From NCBI GenBank assembly GCA_963811825.1, contig CAWESS010000036.1, forward strand, positions 124,001 to 188,000: a stretch of DNA of 64,000 bases. The letters are read 5' to 3'. This document shows, in pieces, positions 1 to 9,412 of the stretch. This DNA is from Fodinibacter sp963811825. GTDB lineage: Bacteria; Actinomycetota; Actinomycetes; Actinomycetales; Dermatophilaceae. Position 1 is the first letter of the stretch. Each line of letters opens with the position of its first letter. The notes below the pieces were generated by a model. That model did not search any database and was not told the origin of the DNA. It worked only from the letters and a program-made list of their open reading frames with translations. A program made the translations under genes and the position numbers.

Positions 1-1305
1 GAGGAGCACCATCGACACGGTGTACGCGATGGGCAGCGCCTTCGCGACGTCGACGTAGCCCGGGTCGGGCCGCCCGCGCAGGCGCGCGATCTGGCGCTTG
101 AGCCCCTCCCACAGGGCGCCTGCGACGTGGCCGCCGTCCAGGGGCAGCAGCGGGATCAGGTTGAAGACGAAGAGCATGAAGTTCAGCGCGGCGAGCAGGC
201 CGACGAGGAACCACACCTTGTCGCCCACGGACTCGCCGACGAACGAGTCGTACTTGCCCTCGCTCGCCTCCCCGGCGACCCGGCCGACGCCGACGACGGA
301 CATCGGGCTGTCGAGCTCGCGCTCCTGGCCCTCGAACGCGGCCTCCCAGACCCCGACCATGCGGGCGGGGATGTGGACGATCGCCTCGGCGGTGCGGCTG
401 ACGAAGCTCCAGATGATGCCGGGAACGGCGGTCACCGGCTGCTGGACGTACTCGACGGGCGCCGACGTCCGAACGCCGAGGAAGCCCGCCTCGAGGGTCT
501 GCTCGGTGCCGTCGGCGCTGGTCACCGGGACACCGTCGGCGTCGAGCACCGGCACGACGTTGCGGATCGGCGTGGCCGCGACCGTGAGCTCCGCCCCGTC
601 GCGCTCCAGGACGATCGTGACGCTCTGGTCGACGCGCGGCCGGATGAGCGTGCTGATGTCGCGGGTGTCCTCGATGAGCTGGCCGTCGATGGACAGGATC
701 TGGTCGCCGGGCAGGATGCCGGCCGCGACCGCCGGCGTGGAGGGCTGGTCGGTGCAGGTGGTCGCGTCCCCCACCTCGGTGACGGGGACGACGCACTGCG
801 ACACGGACGCGACGACGGCACCGGGCTGGGCGGTGGCGACCCCGTGCACGGTGACGAGCAGGGTGAGCAGGAAGACGCCGATGAGCAGGTTCATCGTCGG
901 GCCCCCCATCATGACGATGACCTTCTTGGGCACCGACAGCTTGTAGAACACCCGGTTCTCGTCGCCCGGGCGGACCTCTTCCAGGCTCGCGGCCCGGGCC
1001 TCGTCGACGAGCTGGCTGAACCGGCCGGTGCTGGAGACCCGCACCGTGCCCGGGGCGTCGCCCTTGCGCGGGGGGAACATGCCGATCATCCGGATGTAGC
1101 CGCCGAGCGGGATGGCCTTGACGCCGTACTCGGTCTCGCCCCGACGGCGCGACCACATGGTCGGCCCGAAGCCCACCATGTACTGCGTCACGCGCACGCC
1201 GAAGCGCTTGGCGGGCACGAGGTGCCCGACCTCGTGCAGCGCGATCGACGCGGCGATCCCGGTGGCCATGAACAGCACCCCGAGGATGAAGGCGACGGTG
1301 CTCAA
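1..1305 (-). CDS. rseP: RIP/site-2 metalloprotease RseP (3' end beyond window)
   Basis: Membrane zinc protease of the site-2 family, which cuts transmembrane substrates such as anti-sigma factors inside the membrane. The frame opens with a hydrophobic segment carrying the zinc motif HEVGH at about residues 24-28. A PDZ domain follows (about residues 185-275, with PAVAAGILPGDQILSIDG), and the second metal motif LDGGH lies near residue 390. The chosen start is TTG at 1305, which overlaps the stop of dxr (TTGA) and gives the usual short N-terminus before the first helix. The frame stays open to base 1, so only the last residues are missing. It follows dxr directly, as in many actinobacteria, and is probably co-transcribed with it. 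Identity is secure; the TTG start is inferred. Confidence 0.93.
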   Translation of the reverse strand, partial: MSTVAFILGVLFMATGIAASIALHEVGHLVPAKRFGVRVTQYMVGFGPTMWSRRRGETEYGVKAIPLGGYIRMIGMFPPRKGDAPGTVRVSSTGRFSQLVDEARAASLEEVRPGDENRVFYKLSVPKKVIVMMGGPTMNLLIGVFLLTLLVTVHGVATAQPGAVVASVSQCVVPVTEVGDATTCTDQPSTPAVAAGILPGDQILSIDGQLIEDTRDISTLIRPRVDQSVTIVLERDGAELTVAATPIRNVVPVLDADGVPVTSADGTEQTLEAGFLGVRTSAPVEYVQQPVTAVPGIIWSFVSRTAEAIVHIPARMVGVWEAAFEGQERELDSPMSVVGVGRVAGEASEGKYDSFVGESVGDKVWFLVGLLAALNFMLFVFNLIPLLPLDGGHVAGALWEGLKRQIARLRGRPDPGYVDVAKALPIAYTVSMVLL

Positions 1306-2522
1306 CGGTTCTCCCAGGTCAGGTCGTCGTCGTGGGCGACGCCGATGAGTTCGGCGGCGCGGTGACGGGCCCACCGGTCTGCGGCGAGCACTCCCTCAAC
1401 GCTCGAGGCGTCGAGATCACTCCCAGTGTGCGCCTCGACGACCCGTTCCACGGTGTCCACGATGTCGGTGAACGAGATGGCGCCGTCGTGGAAGGCGTCG
1501 ACGCACACCTCGTTGGCCGCGTTGTAGACGGCCGGGAAGGTCCCCCCGGCCTCGCCGACCCGTCGGGCCAGGCGCACGGCGGGAAAGGCGTCGTCGTCGA
1601 GGGGGTGGAAGTCCCAGCTCTGGGCCAGGCTCCAGTCACACGGCACGTCGACGTCGCTCAGCCGGTCGGGCCAGGACAGCCCGAGCGCGATCGGGACGAG
1701 CATGCGCGGCGGGCCCAGCTGGGCGATGGTCGACCCGTCGTGGAACTCGACCATCGAGTGGATCTGCTGCTGGGGGTGCACGACGACGTCGATCCGGTCG
1801 AAGGGGATGTCGAAGAGCAGGTGGGCCTCGATGACCTCCAGCCCCTTGTTGACCAGGGTGGCCGAGTTCGTCGTGATGACCCGCCCCATCGAGAAGTTCG
1901 GGTGGGCCAGGGCCTGCTGCGGCGTGACGTCGGCGAGCTCGGTGCGGCTGCGACCACGGAACGGGCCCCCGCTGGCCGTCACGACGAGGCGGCGCACCTC
2001 GTCGGCCCGTCCCCCGCGCAGGCTCTGGGCGATCGCGCTGTGCTCGGAGTCGACCGGCACGATCTGGTCGGGCCCGGCCGCGGCCTTCACGAGCGGCCCG
2101 CCGATGATCAGCGACTCCTTGTTGGCCAGGGCCAGCACCGACCCCGCCGCGAGGGCCGCGAGGGTCGGGCGCAGCCCGATCGAGCCGGTGATGCCGTTCA
2201 GCACGACGTCGGCGCCGCAACCGGCGGCGACCGTCGCGGCATCCGGCCCCACGACCACGTCAGGCACGGATGCCGTGCGGCCGGCATCCGTCGCGGCCGC
2301 GGCGATCGCTGCGCGCACCTGCTCGGCGTCACCCCGGGCGACCGCCACGAGGGGGACGGCGAACTCGACGGCCTGGCGGGCGACCAGGTCGATGTTCCCC
2401 CCGGCCGACAGCGCTGCGACGGTGAACGCGCCCGGGTGCGCGGCGATGACCTCGAGGGCCTGGGTGCCGATCGAGCCGGTGGAGCCGAGGATGGCGACGG
2501 AGCGGGGGGTCACGGAAGCCAT
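1302..2522 (-). CDS. dxr: 1-deoxy-D-xylulose 5-phosphate reductoisomerase
   Basis: Converts 1-deoxyxylulose 5-phosphate to 2-C-methylerythritol 4-phosphate with NADPH, the committed step of the MEP isoprenoid pathway, in the cytoplasm. At 406 residues it has the family's usual length. The NADPH loop GSTGSIGTQ is at residues 13-21, the metal-binding VDSEHSAI lies near residue 160, and the substrate-binding ASGGPFRG follows. The C-terminal helical domain is complete. The start is an ATG at 2522. The gene lies 19 bases downstream of the DnaB-like ATPase gene and overlaps the rseP start, so the three may form one transcript. Confidence 0.97.
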   Translation of the reverse strand: MASVTPRSVAILGSTGSIGTQALEVIAAHPGAFTVAALSAGGNIDLVARQAVEFAVPLVAVARGDAEQVRAAIAAAATDAGRTASVPDVVVGPDAATVAAGCGADVVLNGITGSIGLRPTLAALAAGSVLALANKESLIIGGPLVKAAAGPDQIVPVDSEHSAIAQSLRGGRADEVRRLVVTASGGPFRGRSRTELADVTPQQALAHPNFSMGRVITTNSATLVNKGLEVIEAHLLFDIPFDRIDVVVHPQQQIHSMVEFHDGSTIAQLGPPRMLVPIALGLSWPDRLSDVDVPCDWSLAQSWDFHPLDDDAFPAVRLARRVGEAGGTFPAVYNAANEVCVDAFHDGAISFTDIVDTVERVVEAHTGSDLDASSVEGVLAADRWARHRAAELIGVAHDDDLTWENR

Positions 2523-2541
2523 TGTCAGCGATGATCCCGGT

Positions 2542-3617
2542 TCAGGTGGTGAAGATGCGCTCCTCGATGAGTCGCTCGGTCACGACGCGGGCCTGCGGGT
2601 GGAAGCGGCCGTGCTCGAAGTCCTTCTCCACCTCGAGCTCGACGTGTCCCAGGCCGTGCCGGTTCTTCTCGACCGTGATGACGGCCCAGCGCCGGAACCG
2701 CTGCACGCTGCCGAGGTCGTAGACGAGGTGCTCACGCGAGACGATGTTCTCCTTGCTCGACAGGATGAGCACGAGGTCGGCCTCGTAGGCCAGCGCCGAG
2801 GAGCCGCGCAGGTCGCGGGTGCGCATCCGGTGACCGGCGCCCAGGCTCTCGCGGTCGGCCGCGGAGATGCACACGACCGGGCACTCGAGCTCGAGCGCCA
2901 TGTCCTTGAGGGTCTCGGTGACGACGGTGACGCGTGAGACCTCGTCGCCGCCCGTCTGGTCGAGCGGCATCTTCTGCAGGTAGTCGACGAGGACCATCGG
3001 TGGCTCCCCGGCCTCCTCGCGCACGACGGCGAGCACCCGGGCCACCTCACCGGGTGTGGTGTCACCCGTGGACTCGTGGATGTGCAACCGGGGCGCGTAC
3101 TGGAGCACGGCGGCCAGGGCGTCGGCGCCGTACGGGATGCCGGCCAGGGCATCCGCGAGCCCCCGACGGTCAGGGTCGGCCGCCTCGAAGACCGACGCGC
3201 ACGGCGTGCACGTCAGCGGCCGATGCGGGGTGCTGGCCCGCCTCCACGGCCAGGCACGACGCCTCGAGCGCGATGAGCCGTTGGATGAGGGTGCCCGCCT
3301 CGTGCTCGAAGGAGAAGACCACGGCGTGGCGCCCGGTGCGCACGGCGTTGCGCACCATCTGCAGGGCCATCGTCGTCTTGCCCGACCCCTCGCTCCCGCC
3401 GAGCAGGACGAGCTCTCCGGAGCGGAGCCCGCCGTCCAGGGTGGCGTCGAGCAGGTCGAAACCCGTGGGCCAGACGGTCGCACCGGGGCGGGCGCCCCGG
3501 CGCAGCGCGGCGTCGGCGTCGTCGAGCAGGGACTGGACCGAGCGGCGACGCTCGACGTGGCGGGCGCTGCGCGTTTCCTGGCCAGCGGCATCCGGGCTGT
3601 TGCTCATGGAGGACATG
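2542..3617 (-). CDS. DnaB-like helicase C-terminal-domain ATPase, frameshifted
   Basis: RecA-fold ATPase resembling only the C-terminal half of the replicative helicase DnaB. The Walker A motif GGSEGSGKTT lies in the N-terminal third, the Walker B stretch MVLVDYLQKMPL in the middle, and a DnaB-type arginine-rich segment (RTRDLRGSSALAYEAD) near the C-terminus. The N-terminal DnaB domain is absent. The reading frame breaks once near 3198-3206, where removing one base joins the two halves without loss; the break looks like a sequence error. The start is uncertain (ATG at 3617 or 3608) and no ribosome site is clear. It lies just upstream of dxr on the same strand. I cannot name a function; a role in DNA or RNA handling is only suggested by the fold. 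Confidence 0.7.
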
Positions 3618-3686
3618 ACACCACTGACGCGCGCCGCGCGTGTCGTTTCGGGCGATGGCACACCGGCGGCACGACCCCGGACCCCG

Positions 3687-5147
3687 TCACAGGGCGATGC
3701 CGACGTACTTCGTCTCGAGGTACTCGTCGATGCCCTCGAAGCCACCCTCGCGGCCGAACCCCGACTGCTTGACGCCGCCGAAGGGCGCCGCGGGGTTGGA
3801 CACGATGCCGGTGTTGACGCCGATCATCCCGAACTCCATCGCCTCGGCCACCCGGATCATCCGGTTCTGGTCGTTGGTGTAGACGTAGCCGACGAGGCCG
3901 TACTCGGTGCCGTTGGCCTTGGCCACGGCATCCGCGTCGTCGGTGAACGTGCACACGGGCGCGACGGGGCCGAAGATCTCCTCGCCCAGGCAGCGGCTGT
4001 CGGCCGGCACGTCGGCGAGCACGGTCGGCTCGTAGAAGAACCCCTTGCCGGGGAGCGGCGCGCCGCCGGTGAGGACCCGCGCGCCCTTGCCCACGGCATC
4101 CTGGACGAGCTCGTCGACCTTGTCGCGAGCCTTGGCGGTGATGAGCGGCCCGACGTCGACCCCCTTCTTCGTGCCCTTGCCGACGACGAGGGCCCCCATG
4201 CGGGCGGCGAGCTTGGTCGCGAACTCCTCGGCGAGGGACTCGTGGATGAAGAACCGGTTGGCGGCGGTGCACGCCTCGCCGATGTTGCGCATCTTCGCGA
4301 GCATGGCGCCGTCGACCGCGGCGTCGACGTCGGCGTCCTCGAAGACGAGGAAGGGGGCGTTGCCGCCGAGCTCCATCGACAGGCGCAGCAGCTGCTCGGC
4401 CGACTGCTCGACGAGCATCTTGCCGACCGGGGTGGAGCCGGTGAAGGTCAGCTTGCGCAGCCGCTCGTCGCGGATGAGCGGCTCGCACACGGCACCGGAG
4501 TGGGTCGTGGTGACGACGTTGAGCACGCCGTCGGGCAGCCCTGCCTCCATCATGACCTCGGCGAGCAGCAGCATCGTCAGGGGCGTCTCGTGGGCCGGCT
4601 TGACGACCATCGTGCAGCCGGCGGCGACGGCCGGGCCGATCTTGCGGGTGCCCATCGCGAGCGGGAAGTTCCACGGCGTGATCATCAGCGTGGGCCCGAC
4701 CGGCTGCTTCATCGTCAGCAGCCGCGACGCCCCGTTGGGGGCCACCGAGTAGCGGCCGTGGATGCGCACGGCCTCCTCCGCGAACCAGCGGAAGAACTCG
4801 GCGCCGTAGGTCACCTCGCCGCGGGCCTCGGCGACCGTCTTGCCCATCTCCAGGCTCATCAGCGTCGCGAACTCGTCGGCGCGCCCGACCAGCGCCTCGA
4901 ACGCGCGGCGCAGGATCTCGCTGCGCTCGCGCGGCGGGGTGGCCGCCCAGGCCGGCTGGGCGTCGTGGGCGGCGGTGAGGGCTGCGAGCCCGTCGTCGGG
5001 TGTCGCGTCGGCGCAGGTCGTGAGAACCGCCCCGGATGCCGGGTCGCTCACCTCGAAGCGCGCCCCACCACTCGCCTCGCGCCACGAACCACCGATGAGC
5101 AGGCGGGTGGGAACGGACTCGACGAGGGACTTCTGGGTGAACGCCAT
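3687..5147 (-). CDS. gabD: NAD(P)-dependent succinate-semialdehyde dehydrogenase
   Basis: Oxidises succinic semialdehyde to succinate, the last step of GABA and putrescine breakdown. The 486-residue protein is a complete aldehyde dehydrogenase of GabD length. The cofactor-binding region holds ITPWNFPLAM and FTGSTPVGK, the general-base glutamate sits in MELGGNAPF near residue 258, and the nucleophilic cysteine sits in NIGEACTAANRF near residue 292. The ATG start at 5147 has a good ribosome site (GAAGGAA) upstream. It is the most distal gene of the polyamine cluster, 68 bases after the saccharopine-dehydrogenase-like gene, which fits a role in finishing GABA catabolism. Exact substrate is inferred from similarity and context. 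Confidence 0.9.
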   Translation of the reverse strand: MAFTQKSLVESVPTRLLIGGSWREASGGARFEVSDPASGAVLTTCADATPDDGLAALTAAHDAQPAWAATPPRERSEILRRAFEALVGRADEFATLMSLEMGKTVAEARGEVTYGAEFFRWFAEEAVRIHGRYSVAPNGASRLLTMKQPVGPTLMITPWNFPLAMGTRKIGPAVAAGCTMVVKPAHETPLTMLLLAEVMMEAGLPDGVLNVVTTTHSGAVCEPLIRDERLRKLTFTGSTPVGKMLVEQSAEQLLRLSMELGGNAPFLVFEDADVDAAVDGAMLAKMRNIGEACTAANRFFIHESLAEEFATKLAARMGALVVGKGTKKGVDVGPLITAKARDKVDELVQDAVGKGARVLTGGAPLPGKGFFYEPTVLADVPADSRCLGEEIFGPVAPVCTFTDDADAVAKANGTEYGLVGYVYTNDQNRMIRVAEAMEFGMIGVNTGIVSNPAAPFGGVKQSGFGREGGFEGIDEYLETKYVGIAL

Positions 5148-5215
5148 GGTGCTTCCTTCGGGGGTCCGGGCGGCGGTGATCGGATGGGCGATCGGGGTTC
5201 TGGCGAGCCTACGGC

Positions 5216-6501
5216 TCAGCGGTCCTCGAGGCCCCAGGGGGACCCGTAGCCCTCCGGCTTCGGTGCGGCGAGCAGGTCGAGGAACGGGACGGCGTCGAAG
5301 GCCTCGGGCCCGAGCACTCCAGCGCCCGCCCACGTGCCGTTCGCGAGCAGCTCGAGGGCGACGACGGGGTTGATCGCGGTCTGCCACACCACGCACTGGG
5401 CACCGTAGTCGCGCATCGTGTCGGCGTTGTCGGAGACGTGGTAGAGGTAGGTGCGCCGGGGCATCCCGTCCTTGCCGGTACCGGTCACCCAGAGGCCGGC
5501 GCAGGTCTTGCCCTCCATGCGGGGCCCGATCGTGACGGGGTCGGGCAGCACGGCGGCGACGACGTCGCGCGGGCTGACCTGCACCCCCTTGACGGTGACG
5601 GGGTCCGTGGCGTCCAGGCCCAGCGTGTGCAGCGTGCGCAGGATGGTGATCATCTCCTCGCCCAGCCCGTACTTGAAGGTCACCTTCTCGGCGTCGACCC
5701 AGCGCGGCATGAGGAGCACCTCCTCGTGCTCCACGTGCACGCACTCGACGGGGCCGATCCCCTCGGGGAAGTCGAAGACCTCGGGCTCGCTGAACGGCGG
5801 GAGGGTGAAGAAGCCGGCCTCGACGTCGTAGCGCGCCGTCGGGCCCGACCGCGCGGGCCTTCTCCCACACGACCGGCGGGTTGAGGCACTCCTCGATGAT
5901 CGTCCACATCGAGAAGCCCGGGGCGAAGACCTCGTTGCCGTCCTCGTCGCGGATGACGAGGTTGGCGCCGTCGCGGGTGCCGAGCTCGTCGATGTGGCTG
6001 AAGAGGTGGTCGGAGGCGTACCGCGCGAAGACGTCGGACAGGCCCGGCTCGACGCCGATGCCGACCAGGGCCAGGCGTCCCTCGGCCTCCCACTGGTCGG
6101 CCTGCGCCAGCTGGTCGTCGCCGAGCTTCACGCCGACCTTGGCGTAGGGCTCGCTCGGGGTGACGGCTCGACAGGCTCATCGCCATGTCGAGGTAGTCGG
6201 CACCCGCGGCACGCGCACCCTGGAAGATCGGCAGGACGAAGCGCGGGTCCACGGCGTTGAAGACGTGGGTGGCACCCACCTGGCGCGCCAACGTCTCCAC
6301 CGCGACGGCATCCGAGGCGTCGACCTGGGCCGCCCGGAAGCGGGCCTCCCCCGGGTGGCGCTCGATGACCGAGGCCACCGTGCGGTCGGCGCGGGTGAGG
6401 TCGTAGTCGGCCACCACCCACTCGTCGAAGAAGGACCGTTCGGCGGCGATGCGGGCGGCGGCGTCACCGACGCCGCCCGCACCGACCATGAGGACACGCA
6501 T
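5216..6501 (-). CDS. saccharopine/carboxynorspermidine dehydrogenase-like oxidoreductase, two frameshifts
   Basis: NAD(P)-dependent enzyme of the saccharopine dehydrogenase family. The N-terminus carries the dinucleotide loop VGAGGVGDAAARIA at about residues 6-19 and the strand-end motif VFNAVDPRFVLP. A middle segment reads GIGVEPGLSDVFARYA. The C-terminal domain has FKYGLGEEM and VLPDPVTIGPRMEGKTC, a pattern I associate with both saccharopine and carboxynorspermidine dehydrogenases. The frame breaks near 6161-6167 and again near 5836-5842; deleting one base at each site restores about 428 residues, the usual length. The ATG at 6501 has GGAAA upstream. Its position between potC and gabD suggests a substrate linked to polyamine, lysine or GABA metabolism, but the reaction is not known. 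Confidence 0.75.
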
Positions 6502-6551
6502 GGGATTTCCTGTTCAGGAGAGCTGACTGGGCTCGTTCGGGTGAGCGAGGG

Positions 6552-7356
6552 CTACTTCTTGCGGGCGTTGCCGACGAGCTGGCCGCCGATGACCAGGGCG
6601 AGGGCGATGACGAACATCGAGAAGCCGATGACGTTGGCCTGGGCCGGGATGCCGCGCAGGTAGGAGATGTAGACGAACTTCGGGAAGGTCGTCTCGTTGC
6701 CGGAGACGAAGTTCGTGATGATGAAGTCGTCGAAGGACAGCGAGAACGCGAGCAGTGCGGCGCCGACGATGCCCGGGAGCGACGAGCGGGAAGGTGATCT
6801 TCCAGAACGTGCTGCCCGGCCCGGCATACAGGTCCTGGGCCGCTTCCTCGAGGCGCGGGTCCAGGCTCTGCAGGCGAGCCTTGACGGTGACGACGACGAA
6901 GCTGATGGCGAACATGATGTGGGCCATGACGATCGTCCAGAAGCCCAGCTGGAGTCCGATGTTGGAGAAGCCCTGGACGAAGATCGTGAGCAGGCTCGCG
7001 CCGAGCACGATCTCGGGCGTTGCCATCGGCACGAAGACGAGGATGTTGCTCGTCCCGCGACCCCGGAAGCGGTGCCGCACCATGGCGAACGCCAGGAGCG
7101 TGCCGAGCACGGTCGCGGCGAGGGTGGCGATGACGCCGACCTGCAGCGACACCACGAGGGACTCGCACACGCCGGGGGCGCCACACGGGTCCTTCCAGTG
7201 CTTGAGCGTCGGGCTGCCCTCGGGGTTCCACGTGATGTTCGACTTCTTGTAGTTGTTGAACGAGAAGACGAACGTGTAGGCCACGGGGAGGAACAGGTAG
7301 AACAGCACGAGGAGCGCCGTGATCATGGCGAACCGGTTGCCGAGCCAGCGGATCAC
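6552..7356 (-). CDS. potC: spermidine/putrescine ABC transporter permease PotC, frameshifted
   Basis: Second membrane subunit of a polyamine importer. Six hydrophobic segments are visible. The cytoplasmic coupling loop reads EAAQDLYAGPGSTFWKITFPL, and the family-typical FSLSFDDFIITNFVSG follows. One frame break lies in the CCCGGG run at 6772-6777; removing one G gives the smooth reading FPLVAPGIVGAALL and a protein of about 267 residues, close to E. coli PotC. The GTG start at 7356 overlaps the potB stop (GTGA), so translation is probably coupled. The order potD-potA-potB-potC is compact and suggests one transcript. Confidence 0.9.
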
Positions 7357-8267
7357 AGCAGCTCCTCCGTCCCGAAGCGGCGGACGTAGACGAAGACCAG
7401 GGCGAGGATCAGGGCCATCAGCGTGAAGGACAGGGCCGCCGCGGTCGGGAAGCCTCCGAGCACGCGGAAGAACTGGCTCTCGATGACGTTGCCGATCATC
7501 TTGGTGTTGTCGGACCCGAGCAGCTCGGCGTTGACGTAGTCACCGGCCGCGGGGATGAAGGTCAGCAGGGTGCCCGCGAGCACGCCCGGCATGCTGATCG
7601 GCAGCGTCACCGTGCGGAACGTCGTGAACCCGTTGGCATAGAGGTCGCCGCCCGCCTCGATGACCTTGGGGTCGGCCCGCTCGAGCGAGGCGTAGATCGG
7701 CAGCACCATGAAGGGCAGGAAGTTGTAGGTCAGACCGGCGACGACCGCGACCCACGTCTCGGTGATGCGACCACCGGGCAGCAGGTGCAGCGTGTTGAGC
7801 GTCGAGGCGACCGGGCCCTCGTCGGCGAGGATCTGGCGCCAGGCCACGGTGCGCAGGATGAACGAGGTGAAGAACGGCGCGATGACGGCGATGAGCATGA
7901 CGTTGCGCCAGCGGCCGGCCTTGAAGGCCATCGCGTAGGCCAGCGGGTAGGCCAGGCAGAACGCGAAGAACGTGGCCAGCCCTGCGAAGACGAAGGAGCG
8001 GCCGAACTGCGGCGCGAACTCGGTGATCGCGGTGACGTAGTTGCCGAAGTTCAGGTCTCGGTAGTAGTACCCCGGGTAGCCGGGGAACTGCGACTGGAGG
8101 CTGACCGTGAACAGCTGGATCAGCGGGACGACGAAGAAGACGAGCAGCCACAGCGCACCCGGGAGCAGGAGCAGGTAGGGCACCCAGCCCCGGCCCCGGC
8201 GGGCGGGCTGTGGCACCGGGGGCGGGGTCTCCCCCGCCCCGGCGCTCACGTGGGTCAGGGCGCTCAT
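7353..8267 (-). CDS. potB: spermidine/putrescine ABC transporter permease PotB
   Basis: First membrane subunit of the polyamine importer, 304 residues. After a short cytoplasmic N-terminus rich in proline, the first membrane helix reads LLLLPGALWLLVFFVVPLI. Five more helices follow. The coupling loop for the ATPase reads EAGGDLYANGFTTFRTVTLP, the EAA-type signature of binding-protein-dependent permeases. The ATG at 8267 overlaps the potA stop (ATGA) and is chosen over upstream in-frame codons, which would extend into arginine-rich shadow sequence. It pairs with PotC to form the channel, driven by PotA and fed by the PotD lipoprotein. Confidence 0.94.
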   Translation of the reverse strand: MSALTHVSAGAGETPPPVPQPARRGRGWVPYLLLLPGALWLLVFFVVPLIQLFTVSLQSQFPGYPGYYYRDLNFGNYVTAITEFAPQFGRSFVFAGLATFFAFCLAYPLAYAMAFKAGRWRNVMLIAVIAPFFTSFILRTVAWRQILADEGPVASTLNTLHLLPGGRITETWVAVVAGLTYNFLPFMVLPIYASLERADPKVIEAGGDLYANGFTTFRTVTLPISMPGVLAGTLLTFIPAAGDYVNAELLGSDNTKMIGNVIESQFFRVLGGFPTAAALSFTLMALILALVFVYVRRFGTEELL

Positions 8268-9412
8268 GCCAGGCCCGCCTCCGCCGCCGCGCGGGCCTCC
8301 GCCTCGTCGACGGGCACGCCGAACGCGTGGTGGGGGTTCCAGGACAGCCACACCTCGTCGCCCGGGCGCAGGTCGATGGGCTCGACGTCGAGGTTCTGCT
8401 CGTAGCAGCTCCACAGGGTGCCGCTCGGCAGCTGGACGAGGTACTGCGTGGCCACCCCGGTGAACGACACGTCGAGCACGATGCCCTTGACGTCGTCGCC
8501 GACACCTTCCGAGGCCTGGCGCATGACCCGGACCTTCTCGGGACGCACCCCGAAGGTGATGTCGCCGTCCTGGACCGCGGCGCGCGCCAGGGGGATCTTG
8601 ACCTTGGTGCCCTGGATCTCGGCCACGAGGTGGGTGCCGTCGCGGTCGACGACCCGGCCGGAGCCGAGGTTGGACTGCCCGACGAAGTTGGCGACGAAGG
8701 CCGTGCGGGGCAGGTCGTACATCTCCGCCGGAGGCCCCATCTGCTCGATCCTCCCGTGGTTCATCACGGCCACGGTGTCGGCCATGGTCATGGCCTCCTC
8801 CTGGTCGTGGGTCACGTGGATGAAGGTCAGGCCCACCTCGGTCTGGATCCGCTTGAGCTCGACCTGCATCTGGCGCCGCAGCTTGAGGTCGAGCGCACCG
8901 AGCGGCTCGTCGAGCAGGAGCACCTCCGGGCGGTTGACGATGGCTCGCGCCAGCGCGACACGCTGCTGCTGGCCACCCGAGAGCTGGGCCGGCTTGCGAC
9001 CGGCGAGGTGGTCCATCTGAACCAGGGTCAGGGCCTCCTCGGCGAGCGTCGCCGCGTCGGACAGTCCGCGCCGCTTGGGGCCGAAGGCGACGTTGTCCCT
9101 GATCGTCAGGTGCGGGAAGAGCGCGTAGCTCTGGAAGACCGTGTTGACCGGTCGTTCGTAGGACCGGCTGCCCGTCAGGTCGGTGTCGCCGATGAGGATG
9201 CGACCGCTGGTCGGCTGCTCGAGCCCGGCGACCATGCGCAGGGTCGTCGTCTTGCCGCAGCCCGAGGGGCCGAGCAGGGCGAAGAACGAGCCGCGCGGCA
9301 CGACGAGGCTGAGGTCGTCGACCGCCGTGAACTCGGCGAAGGACTTCGTGACGTTCTCCAGGCGCAGGTCTCCCTGTGCGTCCCGGAAACCGCTTCCACT
9401 GTTGCGAGCCAT
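8264..9412 (-). CDS. potA: spermidine/putrescine ABC transporter ATPase PotA
   Basis: Cytoplasmic ATPase that powers polyamine import. Of 382 residues, the nucleotide-binding domain shows Walker A GPSGCGKTT at about residues 48-56, the ABC signature LSGGQQQRVALARA near residue 142, Walker B LLLDEPLGALD near 165 and the switch histidine in HVTHDQEEA. The C-terminal part carries the TOBE-type regulatory region (FGVRPEKVRVM) usual for PotA. The ATG at 9412 overlaps the potD stop. All catalytic motifs are intact. Substrate assignment rests on the PotB/C/D neighbours. Confidence 0.95.
   Translation of the reverse strand: MARNSGSGFRDAQGDLRLENVTKSFAEFTAVDDLSLVVPRGSFFALLGPSGCGKTTTLRMVAGLEQPTSGRILIGDTDLTGSRSYERPVNTVFQSYALFPHLTIRDNVAFGPKRRGLSDAATLAEEALTLVQMDHLAGRKPAQLSGGQQQRVALARAIVNRPEVLLLDEPLGALDLKLRRQMQVELKRIQTEVGLTFIHVTHDQEEAMTMADTVAVMNHGRIEQMGPPAEMYDLPRTAFVANFVGQSNLGSGRVVDRDGTHLVAEIQGTKVKIPLARAAVQDGDITFGVRPEKVRVMRQASEGVGDDVKGIVLDVSFTGVATQYLVQLPSGTLWSCYEQNLDVEPIDLRPGDEVWLSWNPHHAFGVPVDEAEARAAAEAGLA

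Noticed and set aside
3687..6131. A fusion of the saccharopine-type enzyme with GabD
   Set aside because: It arises only because of a frameshift near 5840. GabD has its own ATG and a good ribosome site at 5147.
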